Source: Allobosea sp. OK403 (GTDB taxonomy: Bacteria > Pseudomonadota > Alphaproteobacteria > Rhizobiales > Beijerinckiaceae). From it: 64,000 bases of DNA. The stretch covers positions 930,001 to 994,000 of the forward strand of contig NZ_FOQV01000002.1 in the NCBI RefSeq assembly GCF_900113835.1, given 5' to 3'. The notes below the pieces were generated by a model. That model was not told the DNA's origin. It ran no database searches and was given only the letters and a program-made list of their open reading frames with translations. Below are positions 52,015-60,945 of this stretch, in pieces. The first letter of the stretch is position 1. Each line of letters opens with the position of its first letter. A program made the position numbers and the translations under genes.

Positions 52015-53088
52015 TCAGCTGAGCACCCACTCCTTGAAGCGGCGGCTGAGCTTCTCGTAATTGGTCGACCACCACATTTCGTCCATGACCAGGTTCTGGT
52101 CCGACTCCATGTTGGGCAGCCATTTGCGCGTCTCGGCCGAGAGCATCGGCAAGGCTTTCTTGCTGACCGGTGTGTTGCCCAGGAGCTCCATGGTCGCCGC
52201 CTGCCGGGCCGGCTGCAGCGCATAGGAGACGAACTTCAGCGCGTTCTCCTTGTTCGGCGCGTTCTTCAGGACGGCGAGATATTCCAGCCCGTTCAGCGTC
52301 TGCGCGAAGGAGAAGGCCATGCCCGCCCCCGTCGCTCCGGTCGTCTTGACGCGCGAGGCATAGGAGTAGCTGAAATCGACTTCGTTGGTTTGCAGCAGCG
52401 TGATCGTCTGCGGCGTGGAATCGACCCATTTGGCGACGCTGGGCTTGATCCGGTCGAGCGCCTTGAAGGCGCGGTCGACATCGAGCGGGTAAAGTTTGGA
52501 GGGCGGCACGCCGTCGGCGAGCAGGGCGGCCTCCAGCGTCTCGCTCGGCCGGTTGCGGAAGGTGCGGCGGCCGGGAAAGGCCTTGGCGTCGAAATATTCC
52601 GCGAAGTTCCTGGGATATTTGCCCTCAGGATGGCGCTTGGGGTCGTAAGCGATGCCCCCGGCGAAGGTGTAGAAGGGCACGAGATCCTTCGTCGCCGGAA
52701 TCGACAGGTCAGACGCATCGAACAGCGACGCAGGAAGCGGCTCCCAATAGCCTTCCCTGGAACCGCCAGTGCCCATCGCGCCCGGCGCGTCGAAGACGTC
52801 CCATTCGACATTGCCGGTCGTGACCTGCGCCTTCACCTTGGCGAGGTCGGGCGTGTCGATCACCGTGACGTTGATGCCCGTCTCCGCCATGAACGGCTTG
52901 ATCAGCCCCTCCTCGACCGAGCTGCGATAGGTCCCGCCCCAAGTGACGAAGACGAGGTTCTTCGACTGCGCCTGCGCGCGGCCGTTCCGCAGCACGAAGG
53001 GTGCAGCGATACCCAGAGCGGCACCACCGGTGAGCAGGCGGCGGCGCGACGGGCGGATCAGGCCAGACTTGGTTTCATATTCCGACAT
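52015..53088 (-). CDS. Polyamine-type ABC substrate-binding protein (PotD type)
   Basis: A 357-residue periplasmic protein with a twin-arginine leader (SRRRLLTGGAALGIAAPFVL). The mature part KNLVFVTWGGTYRSSVEEGLIKPFMAETGINV fits the PotD/spermidine-putrescine family, which also binds opines, amino acids and other organic cations or anions. Ligand unknown. Confidence 0.9.
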   Translation of the reverse strand: MSEYETKSGLIRPSRRRLLTGGAALGIAAPFVLRNGRAQAQSKNLVFVTWGGTYRSSVEEGLIKPFMAETGINVTVIDTPDLAKVKAQVTTGNVEWDVFDAPGAMGTGGSREGYWEPLPASLFDASDLSIPATKDLVPFYTFAGGIAYDPKRHPEGKYPRNFAEYFDAKAFPGRRTFRNRPSETLEAALLADGVPPSKLYPLDVDRAFKALDRIKPSVAKWVDSTPQTITLLQTNEVDFSYSYASRVKTTGATGAGMAFSFAQTLNGLEYLAVLKNAPNKENALKFVSYALQPARQAATMELLGNTPVSKKALPMLSAETRKWLPNMESDQNLVMDEMWWSTNYEKLSRRFKEWVLS

Positions 53089-53129
53089 GGTAGTCCCCTC
53101 TTTGTTGCGTTCGCCGTCGAGGACGAACG

Positions 53130-54059
53130 TCAGGCTGCGTCAGACTTCAAAGCTGCAAAGGCTTTTTCACGTGCCAGCGTCGCCGGAATGGCTTCAGCAA
53201 GCAGACGACGGGTCTCGTCGCTGACCGGCAGAAGCGGCGGCAGCACCTCGCCGGAAGGGAAGCCGAACATCGTCAGCGCCGCCTTGATCGGCCCTGGATT
53301 ATGCTCGCGGTAGAGCGTGTTGATTGTCGGCATGATCTCGGCATGAAGCGCCTTGGCCTCGTCCATGCGCCCGCTCGACGCCAGCCGGTACAGCTGCGCC
53401 CAGATCCGCGGGAACAGGCAGGACGTCGCCAGGAGCCCGCCGCGCGCGCCCATCGCGACATGCAGCGGAAAGACGTTTTCCTCGCCGGTCAGGATCGAGA
53501 TTTCCGCACCGGCGAGTTCCATGGCGCGGACCTGGACTGCGAGATCCTGGTTGCAGGCCTTCATCGCGACGATGCGCGTCTGCCGCGCCAGCGCATCGAC
53601 CGTCTCCGGCTTCAGCGCAATGCCCGTCCGGTACGGGATCTCGTAGAGCATGAGGTCGGCGTCGACCGCATCCGACAGCTTCTTGAAGTAGTCGACGATC
53701 CCCTCTTGGGTCGGCCGCGCATAATAGGGCGTCACCACGAGGAGCGCGCTGGCGCCGGCGGCTGCGAATTCACGGCAGGTCGCGATCGTCTCGCCATAAC
53801 CGGCCGAGAGCACGCCCGGGACGACTGGCACGCGGCCGCCCACAGCGTCGAGCGTGGCGTCGAGCATCTGGCGGCGCTGCCTGGGCGTCAGCGAGACATA
53901 TTCGCCGGTTCCGCCGACCGGAGCGAGGCCATCGGCGCCCTCAATGACGAGATGCTCGGCCAGCTTGCGCACGGCCGCACCGTCGACGTCGCCGGAGGCG
54001 GTGAGCGGCGTCGGCGTCGCCGTGATGATGCCGTGATAAGCCTTCGCCGCCGCCTTCAT
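53130..54059 (-). CDS. Dihydrodipicolinate synthase family lyase
   Basis: A 309-residue TIM-barrel class I aldolase. GTGEYVSLTPRQRR (51-64), the catalytic tyrosine Y139 in LMLYEIPYRTG and the Schiff-base lysine K167 in IVAMKACN are visible. The context of hydantoinase genes and an importer makes a catabolic 2-keto acid aldolase or dehydratase more likely than lysine biosynthesis. It overlaps the HyuB gene by ATGA. Confidence 0.9.
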   Translation of the reverse strand: MKAAAKAYHGIITATPTPLTASGDVDGAAVRKLAEHLVIEGADGLAPVGGTGEYVSLTPRQRRQMLDATLDAVGGRVPVVPGVLSAGYGETIATCREFAAAGASALLVVTPYYARPTQEGIVDYFKKLSDAVDADLMLYEIPYRTGIALKPETVDALARQTRIVAMKACNQDLAVQVRAMELAGAEISILTGEENVFPLHVAMGARGGLLATSCLFPRIWAQLYRLASSGRMDEAKALHAEIMPTINTLYREHNPGPIKAALTMFGFPSGEVLPPLLPVSDETRRLLAEAIPATLAREKAFAALKSDAA

Positions 54060-55795
54060 GACGTGATCTCCATATCGGCGGACTGCCGCGCCCCCGTCGC
54101 CGCGCCATCCTGCTCCTGATGCTGCGTCCGATAATACCGCTCAATGAAGGCGGCTGAGCATTTGCCCGATGCCGTATCCTCGGTGATCGCAGCCGCTGCG
54201 CGCTCCGACGGCGGGCCGTAGCCACCCGCGCCCGGCGTCTCGACCGAGACCGACGCATCCGGCGCAAGCTTCATGCCTGTGAGCTTGCTGGCAAGCGGCG
54301 CCTCGGCCCCGTCCGCCCGATGCAAGCGGAACCGGCCGGGACGGCCAGGCTCGCCGCCGAAGACGCCCGGCGGCGCATGACGGAACCGCTCGCCAACCCC
54401 GGAGAATTCGCAAACATGCCCGACGGGGCGGACGACGCGCCTGAGGCCGAGGCCGCCGCGATGGGTTCCAGCGCCGCCGGAATCGGGCACCAGCGCGTAT
54501 TCCTCGACACGCAGCGGATACTCCATCTCGATCGCCTCGACCGGCAGGTTCGAGGTGTTGGTGATGTGGACCTGCACCCCGTCCTTGCCGTCGCGGTCGT
54601 TGCGGCCGCCCATGCCACCGCCAAGGGTTTCGAGATAGACGTAGGGTTGGCCCGTCGCCGGATCGGCGCCGGAGAAAACCATGCTGGTATTGGCCCCGTT
54701 GGCGCAGCCGATCGCGCGCTCCGGCAGCACGCCCGACAATGCGCCGAGCACGACATCGATGACGCGCTGGCAGGTGTTGGCGCGCAGCGCGACCGCGGCG
54801 GGCGCGACGCAGTTCACGATGGTGCCGGCCGGCGCGACGATCTCGAAGGCCTGGATCACGCCCTCATTATTGGGCATCGACGGATCGAGCAGTGCCTTCA
54901 GCGCATAGCAGACCGAGGATCTCACGGCGTTCAGCGTCAGGTTGATATTGCCCGCGACCTGCGGCGAGGATCCGGTGAAGTCGAACAGCGCATCGCTGCC
55001 GCGCTTGCGCAGGGTCAGGGCGATCAGCACATCGGACTGGCCGGCGCCGTCATCGTCCATCACGTCGGACCACGACCAGTCGCCATCCGGCAACGCCGCG
55101 ATCGCGGCGCGCATCCGGCCGCGGCTGCGCTCGATGATCTCGTCGAAGGTGCCGCGCACAGTCGCGACGCCATAGCGGCCACAGAGATCGCCCATGCGCT
55201 CGACACCAAGCCGGCAGGCGGCGATCTGGGCGTTCAGATCGCCCTTGCGCTCCGTCGGCAGGCGCATGTTGAGCAACAGCAGGTCGATGACGTCACGAAC
55301 GGGCTCGCCTTCGCGGTAAAGGCGCACGACCGGAATCCGCAAGCCTTCCTGGTAGATCTCGGTCAGGCCGCCGGACATCGAACCGCGCGCCGCCCCGCCG
55401 ACATCGGCGTGATGGGCGATGTTGCAGACAAAGGCCAAAAGCTTGCCGTCGATGAAGACCGGAGCGGCGAGGTTGATGTCGGGCAGATGCGTGCCGCCGG
55501 CGACATGAGGATCGTTGCCGACGAAGATGTCGCCGGGATGAATGTCACCGGCGAAGCGCTCCTGCAGGATCGCGACCAGCCCGCTCATCGAGGCAAGATG
55601 GATCGGCAGCGCGTTCTCGGCCTGGACGACGAGCCGGCCGGAGGCATCGAGGACTGCGACGGAATGATCGTGGCGCTCCTTGATATTGGTCGAGAAGGCC
55701 GAGCGCTGGATCGTCAGGAAGCACTCGTCCGTGGTCGAGCGCAGGCCGTTCCAGACGATCTCCAGGGTGATCGGATCGAGCTTTGCGGCCGTCAC
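54056..55795 (-). CDS. Hydantoinase B/oxoprolinase family protein
   Basis: A 579-residue HyuB subunit of the ATP-dependent hydantoinase/5-oxoprolinase/acetone carboxylase superfamily. Family segments are LDPITLEIVWNGLRS at the start, GDIFVGNDPHVAGGTHLPDI, NTCQRVIDVVLGAL and ETLGGGMGGRNDRDG. GTG start in the GTGA overlap with HyuA; the frame is open upstream as a shadow of hyuA. With HyuA it could open a lactam or hydantoin ring, or carboxylate a ketone, using ATP. Confidence 0.92.
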   Translation of the reverse strand: MTAAKLDPITLEIVWNGLRSTTDECFLTIQRSAFSTNIKERHDHSVAVLDASGRLVVQAENALPIHLASMSGLVAILQERFAGDIHPGDIFVGNDPHVAGGTHLPDINLAAPVFIDGKLLAFVCNIAHHADVGGAARGSMSGGLTEIYQEGLRIPVVRLYREGEPVRDVIDLLLLNMRLPTERKGDLNAQIAACRLGVERMGDLCGRYGVATVRGTFDEIIERSRGRMRAAIAALPDGDWSWSDVMDDDGAGQSDVLIALTLRKRGSDALFDFTGSSPQVAGNINLTLNAVRSSVCYALKALLDPSMPNNEGVIQAFEIVAPAGTIVNCVAPAAVALRANTCQRVIDVVLGALSGVLPERAIGCANGANTSMVFSGADPATGQPYVYLETLGGGMGGRNDRDGKDGVQVHITNTSNLPVEAIEMEYPLRVEEYALVPDSGGAGTHRGGLGLRRVVRPVGHVCEFSGVGERFRHAPPGVFGGEPGRPGRFRLHRADGAEAPLASKLTGMKLAPDASVSVETPGAGGYGPPSERAAAAITEDTASGKCSAAFIERYYRTQHQEQDGAATGARQSADMEITS

Positions 55796-57822
55796 GGCTG
55801 AAACTCCATGATGATGTTGCGTGCCTCGTCGACCTCGGCCGACCAGCGCGGCGGCACCACCGTGGTCGAGTCGAACTGCGTGATGATCGCCGGCCCCGCG
55901 AGGCGCGCACCGGGTTCGAGCGTCGAGCGATCGACGACCACGGCCTCGACCGGGGCGGAAGCGTCGAACCAGGCGCTGACCGCGGCCCGCTCCAACGCGG
56001 TCCCGGCGGTCTTTAGGCGGGGAGCCTCCCTGCCCTCCTCGGCGAGGCGCGCCTTCATCCGAACATTGACGATCTCGATGGCGGCCGCCGGATCGCAATG
56101 CCCGTATTTCGCCTGATGCGCAGCAAGGAAGCGCTCGCGCAGCAGCGCGACCGGCGGCAGGCGATCGCTCTCGTCGAGCAGCACGGAGAGTTCGTAATTC
56201 TGGCCGACATACCGCATGTCGAGCGTGGTGGAGAGAGACAGGCGGCTGACTGCAGCGCTCGCGGCGTTCCAGGCCCGGGCCTGCCCGTCCAAGCGTCCGA
56301 CAGCCTCGACCACGGAGGACAGCGCGCCCTCGAGTCCGACACGGCAGGTCGCGACGAAGTTCTCCTGAATATCCGACATGGCGACGCCCTCGGCGCAAAG
56401 AATGCCCGGCGACAGCGGCACCAGGATCCTGCGGATCGAGAGCTCCTCAGCCACATCCGCTGCATGGAGGCCGCCCGCGCCGCCGAACGGCATCAGCGTG
56501 AAATCGCGCGGATCATAGCCTCTTTCGACCGAGATCGCCCGGATCGCGCGCACCATGTTCGAAACGCAGATGCGCACGATGCCGAGCGCCGTCTCCTGCA
56601 GCCCAAGCCCCAGCGCCTCGGCGAGCGGCGCGATGACGCGCTCGGAAGCCTCCCGGTCGAGCCTCATGCCGCCGCCGACCAGTGTCTGCGGCAAGCGCCC
56701 GAGCAAGGTGTTGGCGTCAGAGACCGTCGGCAGCGCGCCGCCCCGGCCATAGCAGGCGGGCCCCGGCACCGCGCCGGCACTGGCTGGCCCGACCTTGAGC
56801 AGGCCGTCGGGGCCGACATGGGCGATCGAGCCGCCGCCGGCGCCGACCGTGTTGATGTCGATCGAGGGCAGGCGCACCGGGAATTCAGCGATGTCGCGGC
56901 CATAGGTCATGGCGGCTGCGCCGTTTTCGATCAGGCAGACATCTGTGCTGGTCCCGCCGATGTCGAGCGTGATCAGATCCGCCTCACCCGAACGCGCCGC
57001 CACCGCCACCGCGCCGACGACGCCGGCGGCGGGGCCCGAAAGCGCAGTGCGGATGGGCAATTCTCCGGCCCGTTCGATCGCCATCAGCCCGCCGGCGGAT
57101 TGGCTGATGCCGATCGCGGCGTTGCCCGCCCGGCTTTCGAGCGCCTCCGCGAGCCGCGCCATGTAGCGCGACACCTTGGGCTGGAGATAGGCGTTGAGCA
57201 CCGTCGTCGAGAAGCGCTCATATTCGCGGAACTCCGGCTGCACCTCGCAGGAGAGCGAAATATGCAGATCCGGCATCCGAGCGCGCAGCGTCCGGCCGAT
57301 CCTGCGCTCATGCTCGGGGTTCAGGAACGAGAACAGCAGGCAGACGGCGCAGCATTCGGCGCCGGAAGCGGCTACCGCATCCACCACCGCGTCGATCTGC
57401 GCCTCATCGAGCACTGTTACGACCTCGCCGCGCGAGCCAACCCGCTCGCGGACCTCGAAACGCAATTGCCGCGGCACGACCGGCGCCGGCGCATCCGCTT
57501 TGAGATCGTAGATCTTCGGCCTGACCTGCCGCCCGATCTCGATCAGGTCGCGGAAGCCCGCCGTCGTGATCATCGCGACCTTGCCGCCGCTGCGCTCGAT
57601 CAGGGCATTGGTCGCGACCGTGGTGCCATGGGCGAAGCGCGACACGTCCTCGGCGGCAAGCCCGCAGCGCTCACCCAGTGCTGCGAGCCCCGCCAGGATG
57701 GCGCGTGAGGGATCGTCCGGCGTCGAGGGCAGCTTATGGACGAAGACGTCGAGGGTCGCCGCGTTCAGCAGATAGAAGTCGGTGAAAGTGCCCCCGACAT
57801 CGACGCCGACCGTCCAACTCAT
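55792..57822 (-). CDS. Hydantoinase A/oxoprolinase family protein
   Basis: A 676-residue HyuA subunit. The ASKHA phosphate loops VGVDVGGTFTDF (5-16) and LITLDIGGTSTDVCLI are clear, and the segment GGGSIAHVGPDGLLKVGPASAGAVPGPACYGRGG is a family hallmark. First gene of the 11-gene operon, starting 103 bases from a divergent GntR gene with palindromes between. Confidence 0.93.
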   Translation of the reverse strand: MSWTVGVDVGGTFTDFYLLNAATLDVFVHKLPSTPDDPSRAILAGLAALGERCGLAAEDVSRFAHGTTVATNALIERSGGKVAMITTAGFRDLIEIGRQVRPKIYDLKADAPAPVVPRQLRFEVRERVGSRGEVVTVLDEAQIDAVVDAVAASGAECCAVCLLFSFLNPEHERRIGRTLRARMPDLHISLSCEVQPEFREYERFSTTVLNAYLQPKVSRYMARLAEALESRAGNAAIGISQSAGGLMAIERAGELPIRTALSGPAAGVVGAVAVAARSGEADLITLDIGGTSTDVCLIENGAAAMTYGRDIAEFPVRLPSIDINTVGAGGGSIAHVGPDGLLKVGPASAGAVPGPACYGRGGALPTVSDANTLLGRLPQTLVGGGMRLDREASERVIAPLAEALGLGLQETALGIVRICVSNMVRAIRAISVERGYDPRDFTLMPFGGAGGLHAADVAEELSIRRILVPLSPGILCAEGVAMSDIQENFVATCRVGLEGALSSVVEAVGRLDGQARAWNAASAAVSRLSLSTTLDMRYVGQNYELSVLLDESDRLPPVALLRERFLAAHQAKYGHCDPAAAIEIVNVRMKARLAEEGREAPRLKTAGTALERAAVSAWFDASAPVEAVVVDRSTLEPGARLAGPAIITQFDSTTVVPPRWSAEVDEARNIIMEFQP

Positions 57823-57836
57823 TGCCGCCCCCTAAT

Positions 57837-57857
57837 TTGGATATTGAAATTATCCAA
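57837..57857. promoter_or_regulatory. Palindromic operator between hyuA and GntR
   Basis: TTGGATA and TATCCAA are perfect 7-base arms around a 7-base spacer, 15 bases upstream of hyuA. A second palindrome TCCAACTTGGA (57853-57863) overlaps its right arm. It is the best candidate operator for the divergent GntR. Confidence 0.65.
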
Positions 57858-57924
57858 CTTGGACACATTGTCAATTCAAGCCGTGTCTGTTTATTCGACG
57901 GAGCATGGGAAGCGGGAGACAGCG

Positions 57925-58647
57925 ATGAGCTTGGCGGTTGGTTCCGAGACGGCCGTTCGCAACGGCGACCGCGTCTATGACGATCTGCGGCAGCGCATCC
58001 TGTCACTCGAGCTCGTCCCTGGAGCGGTCTTCGACGAGGCGCGCATCGTCGGCGAGCTCGGCATCTCGCGCACACCGGTGCGCGAGGCGGTGATCCGCCT
58101 GGTCTCGGAAGGACTGCTGCGCCGGGACGGCCGCCAGATCCGCGTCTCGTCCTTCGAGGTCAGCCAGCTGCGCCCCTTCTTCGAGGCCAACAGGCTGTTG
58201 TCGCGCACGCTGCATCGCCTGGCGGCGATCCGCCGGACGCCGGCGCAGCTCGAACGGATTCGCGCGGAAATGCTGGCCTTCGAGAACAGCCTGACGAGCG
58301 GCGGCGATGCCATCATGAACGAGGCCAATTACCGCTTCCACAAGGAGATCGCGGAGGCGGCCGATTCCTCATTCCTGGAGCGGACCTATTCCGACATCCA
58401 GCTCGAGGCGATGCGCCTGTCCCGCCAATGCTTCGATATGGGCGACAACACGGCCGATCAGTTCCAGGCCCACATCGCCCAGATCGTCGCCGACCATCGC
58501 GAGATCTTCCGCGCCATCGAGCAGCGCAACCCCGACGATGCCGACGCGCTCGCCTCGCGGCACTCAGACCTGTTCCGCGACCGCGTCGCTCGCCAGCTCC
58601 TCGGCCCGCCCAGCGAAGCGAGCCTGGTCAATCTTGCCGAGGTCTAG
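57925..58647 (+). CDS. GntR family regulator (FCD subfamily)
   Basis: A 240-residue regulator. The winged helix contains VYDDLRQRILSLELVPGAVFDEARIVGELGISRTPVREAVIRL, and the FCD domain has histidines in YRFHKEIAE and RHSDLFRDR. The start at 57925 (MSLAVGSE) has GGGAGA upstream; the frame stays open before it but only over hyuA antisense. Likely regulator of the divergent 11-gene operon. Confidence 0.88.
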   Translation: MSLAVGSETAVRNGDRVYDDLRQRILSLELVPGAVFDEARIVGELGISRTPVREAVIRLVSEGLLRRDGRQIRVSSFEVSQLRPFFEANRLLSRTLHRLAAIRRTPAQLERIRAEMLAFENSLTSGGDAIMNEANYRFHKEIAEAADSSFLERTYSDIQLEAMRLSRQCFDMGDNTADQFQAHIAQIVADHREIFRAIEQRNPDDADALASRHSDLFRDRVARQLLGPPSEASLVNLAEV

Positions 58648-58949
58648 GGTGCTGAACCGGCCAGGTTTTTCGAGAGCGGGTCACCTTCTTCGTTCGATCA
58701 ACGCGGATTGCCATCAGTCGCCGTCACGTGCCGTCTCTCATCTAAAAGTGAGAGCAGGATCAATGCGAAAAACCGTTGCCCACTTTTTCGCATCCTGCTC
58801 GAGAACGTTTTCGAGCGAAGTGGACACCGGTTCCCCCGCGACAAACGCGAAGCGTTTGCGCGGAGAAAACGCGTTAAAGCAAAGAGCTGGAGCTGTTGAA
58901 CGATCCAATGGAAACGGAAACCGCTCCAGCCTCGCCAAGGAGACACAGC
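58648..58949. other. 302-base intergenic region filled by a repeat
   Basis: No gene is visible. About two-thirds is the composite repeat at 58736-58930. The ribosome site of the DUF2891 gene (AAGGAGA, 58937-58943) follows the repeat directly. Confidence 0.75.
58736..58930. repeat. Composite palindromic repeat, copy 4 (modules A and C)
   Basis: Module A (58736-58800, with gagcaggatcaatgcgaaaa and cactttttcgcatcctgctc) is followed by module C (58801-58930), the longest module C in the window. It lies immediately upstream of DUF2891. Confidence 0.88.
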
Positions 58950-60020
58950 ATGCCGACAGAACCCCGTGAGCTGACCGCCGAGGTCGCCGAACGCTTCGCC
59001 CGGATCGCGCTTGGCCATGTCGGGCGCGAATATCCCAACAAGCCCGACCATGTCCTCGCCGATCCGCAGGATGCGCGCACGCCGCGCGAACTCCACCCCG
59101 TCTTCTACGGCAGCTTTGACTGGCACTCCTGCGTCCACAGCTATTGGCTGCTCGCCCGGGTGCTGCGACGCTTTCCAGACACGCCTGCGGCCATCGAGAT
59201 CACGGCGCTGTTCGACGCGCAGTTCATCGCGGAGAAGATCGCCGCTGAATGCGACTATCTCGCCCAGCCGACAGCACGCGGCTTCAAGCGCCCCTATGGC
59301 TGGGCCTGGCTGCTGAAGCTCGCAGCCGAGCTCTCCGGCTTGCCGCACCAGGATTTGCCGCACCGGGACTGGTCCGTCAGGCTCGCCCCGCTTGCCGAGG
59401 CTTTCGCCCAGCGCTTCCGCGACTTCCTGCCGCTGGCGACCTATCCGGTCCGGGTCGGCACGCATTTCAACACCGCCTTCGGCCTCAGGATGGCAGCCGA
59501 CTATGCCGAGGCGACGCAGGATGCCGCGCTCTCCGCGCTGCTGCGCGAGACCGGCCTGCGCTGGTATGGCGAGGACGCCGACTGCCCGGCCTGGGGCGAG
59601 CCGAGCGGCGACGATTTCCAGTCCTCGGCCCTGATCGAGGCCGAATGCATGCGCCGCCTGCTGGCGCCGGAGGCGTTCCTGCCCTGGCTCGCGCGTTTCC
59701 TGCCGCGCATCGAGAGCCAGCAGCCCCGGACCTTGTTCGAGCCGGCCTCCGTCAGCGACCGCAGCGACGGCAAGATCGCCCATCTCGACGGTCTCAACCT
59801 CAGCCGGGCCTGGTGCTGGCGCTCGCTGGCGGCCAGCTTGCCTGCCGACGACCCACGCCGCCCGGTGGCGCTGGAGGCCGCACAGCGCCACCTCGCGGCC
59901 GGGCTGCCGCATATCGCCGGCGACTATATGGGCGAGCATTGGCTTGCGACGTTTGCCCTGCTCGCGCTAGAGCCGGATGATGTCAGATGGGCTCACGAAG
60001 TGATCCCATCTGACATCTGA
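58950..60020 (+). CDS. DUF2891 domain-containing protein
   Basis: A 356-residue protein of the DUF2891 family, whose function is unknown. Family segments are HPVFYGSFDWHSCVHSYW near residue 48, RPYGWAWLLKL, THFNTAFGLRMAADYA and a late DGLNLSRAWCW, suggesting an alpha/alpha toroid-like enzyme. The start at 58950 (MPTEPREL) follows AAGGAG; a longer frame from 58896 runs into the repeat. The last 17 or so residues and stop codon come from the repeat at 59970. The gene is bracketed by two copies of the same repeat family. Confidence 0.85.
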   Translation: MPTEPRELTAEVAERFARIALGHVGREYPNKPDHVLADPQDARTPRELHPVFYGSFDWHSCVHSYWLLARVLRRFPDTPAAIEITALFDAQFIAEKIAAECDYLAQPTARGFKRPYGWAWLLKLAAELSGLPHQDLPHRDWSVRLAPLAEAFAQRFRDFLPLATYPVRVGTHFNTAFGLRMAADYAEATQDAALSALLRETGLRWYGEDADCPAWGEPSGDDFQSSALIEAECMRRLLAPEAFLPWLARFLPRIESQQPRTLFEPASVSDRSDGKIAHLDGLNLSRAWCWRSLAASLPADDPRRPVALEAAQRHLAAGLPHIAGDYMGEHWLATFALLALEPDDVRWAHEVIPSDI

Positions 60021-60094
60021 ATCCGTCTCTCATCTAAAAGTGAGAGCAGGATCAATGCGAAAAACCGGTGCCCACTTTTTCGCATCCTGCTCTC
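59970..60094. repeat. Composite palindromic repeat, copy 5 (modules B and A)
   Basis: Module B begins GAGCCGGATGATGTCAGATG with a right arm that is truncated after CATC; module A follows from about 60026 (tctctcatctaaaagtgaga to catcctgctc). It overlaps the end of DUF2891, providing its terminal codons. Confidence 0.87.
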
Positions 60095-60140
60095 GAGGCT
60101 GGCGAAGCGCCGGCCGGCTGAGCCGGCGCAAGCAGGGCTC

Positions 60141-60932
60141 CTACGCCCCCTGCTCGATCGCGGTGAGGTCGATCTCGGACTGGCTCGCCATGTCCTTGCC
60201 GAACCAGGCCCGGATCGAGGCCGCGCGCTTGCCGAGATAGCGCGGCTTGTCGTCGTCGAGGATCATCGGCAGGTCGTGGCCGGGCACGACCACGGTGCCG
60301 GGCCGCTCACGCCAGCGCGACCAGATCATCTCGATCGTCGCTTTGCTCACAGCCGGATCATAGGTCATGTCGGTGTCGCGCGAGATCAATTCGGCGCGGT
60401 TCTTGGCGGCGTCGCCGGTGAAGATCACATCCCTCTCCGGGGTGCGCAGATGGTAGATCAGGCATCCCGGCGTATGGCCGGGCGCGATATGGGCCGTCAT
60501 GGCGGGGAAGACCTCTGCCCCGTCCTGAACTGTCTCGCATGTCGGCCAGTCCGAGAGCGTGCGCACATAGAGCTCGGGCACCGGCGTCTCGCCCCAGGGC
60601 TCGTCCAGCGCCCAGGCCAGTTCGACAGCCCCGACTACGATGCGGGCACCCCGGAACAGCGTCCAGTTCACGGAATGGTCGTAGTGGGAATGCGTCAGCA
60701 GCAGGTCGGTGACGTCGGACGGCTTCAGGCCCTGCCGGCCAAGCTGCTCGATCAGCAATTTGCGCATGCCGAAATTGCCCGCATCCACCAATGCGACGCG
60801 CCCGGCGGCCCTGAGAAGCACGACCGAACTCCAGCCCAAGCCGCCATGGCAGACCGATTTGCCGGGATAGCCGCAGACCAGGATGCGCAACGGCCCGTCG
60901 GCCAGCTCCGGAGGGGTCTCGAACATCGTCAT
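60141..60932 (-). CDS. MBL-fold metallohydrolase
   Basis: A 263-residue metallo-beta-lactamase-fold hydrolase of the lactonase type. The metal motif THSHYDH (about 80-86) and GHTPG, FTGDAAKN and PGHD supply the usual binuclear zinc ligands. The start at 60932 has AGGAG 7 bases upstream and lies 13 bases after the amidohydrolase. A lactonase role would fit the neighbouring LigI-like lactonase and aconitase. Confidence 0.87.
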   Translation of the reverse strand: MTMFETPPELADGPLRILVCGYPGKSVCHGGLGWSSVVLLRAAGRVALVDAGNFGMRKLLIEQLGRQGLKPSDVTDLLLTHSHYDHSVNWTLFRGARIVVGAVELAWALDEPWGETPVPELYVRTLSDWPTCETVQDGAEVFPAMTAHIAPGHTPGCLIYHLRTPERDVIFTGDAAKNRAELISRDTDMTYDPAVSKATIEMIWSRWRERPGTVVVPGHDLPMILDDDKPRYLGKRAASIRAWFGKDMASQSEIDLTAIEQGA

Positions 60933-60945
60933 GCCATCGCTCCTG

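Noticed and set aside
55796..56398. N-terminal extension of the HyuB frame
   Set aside because: Out-of-frame reading of hyuA; the family start LDPITLEIVWNG follows the GTG at 55795.
1571..60094. CRISPR array or IS element in the repeated sequences
   Set aside because: Copies are far apart, palindromic and without spacers, and no transposase frame or terminal repeats accompany them.
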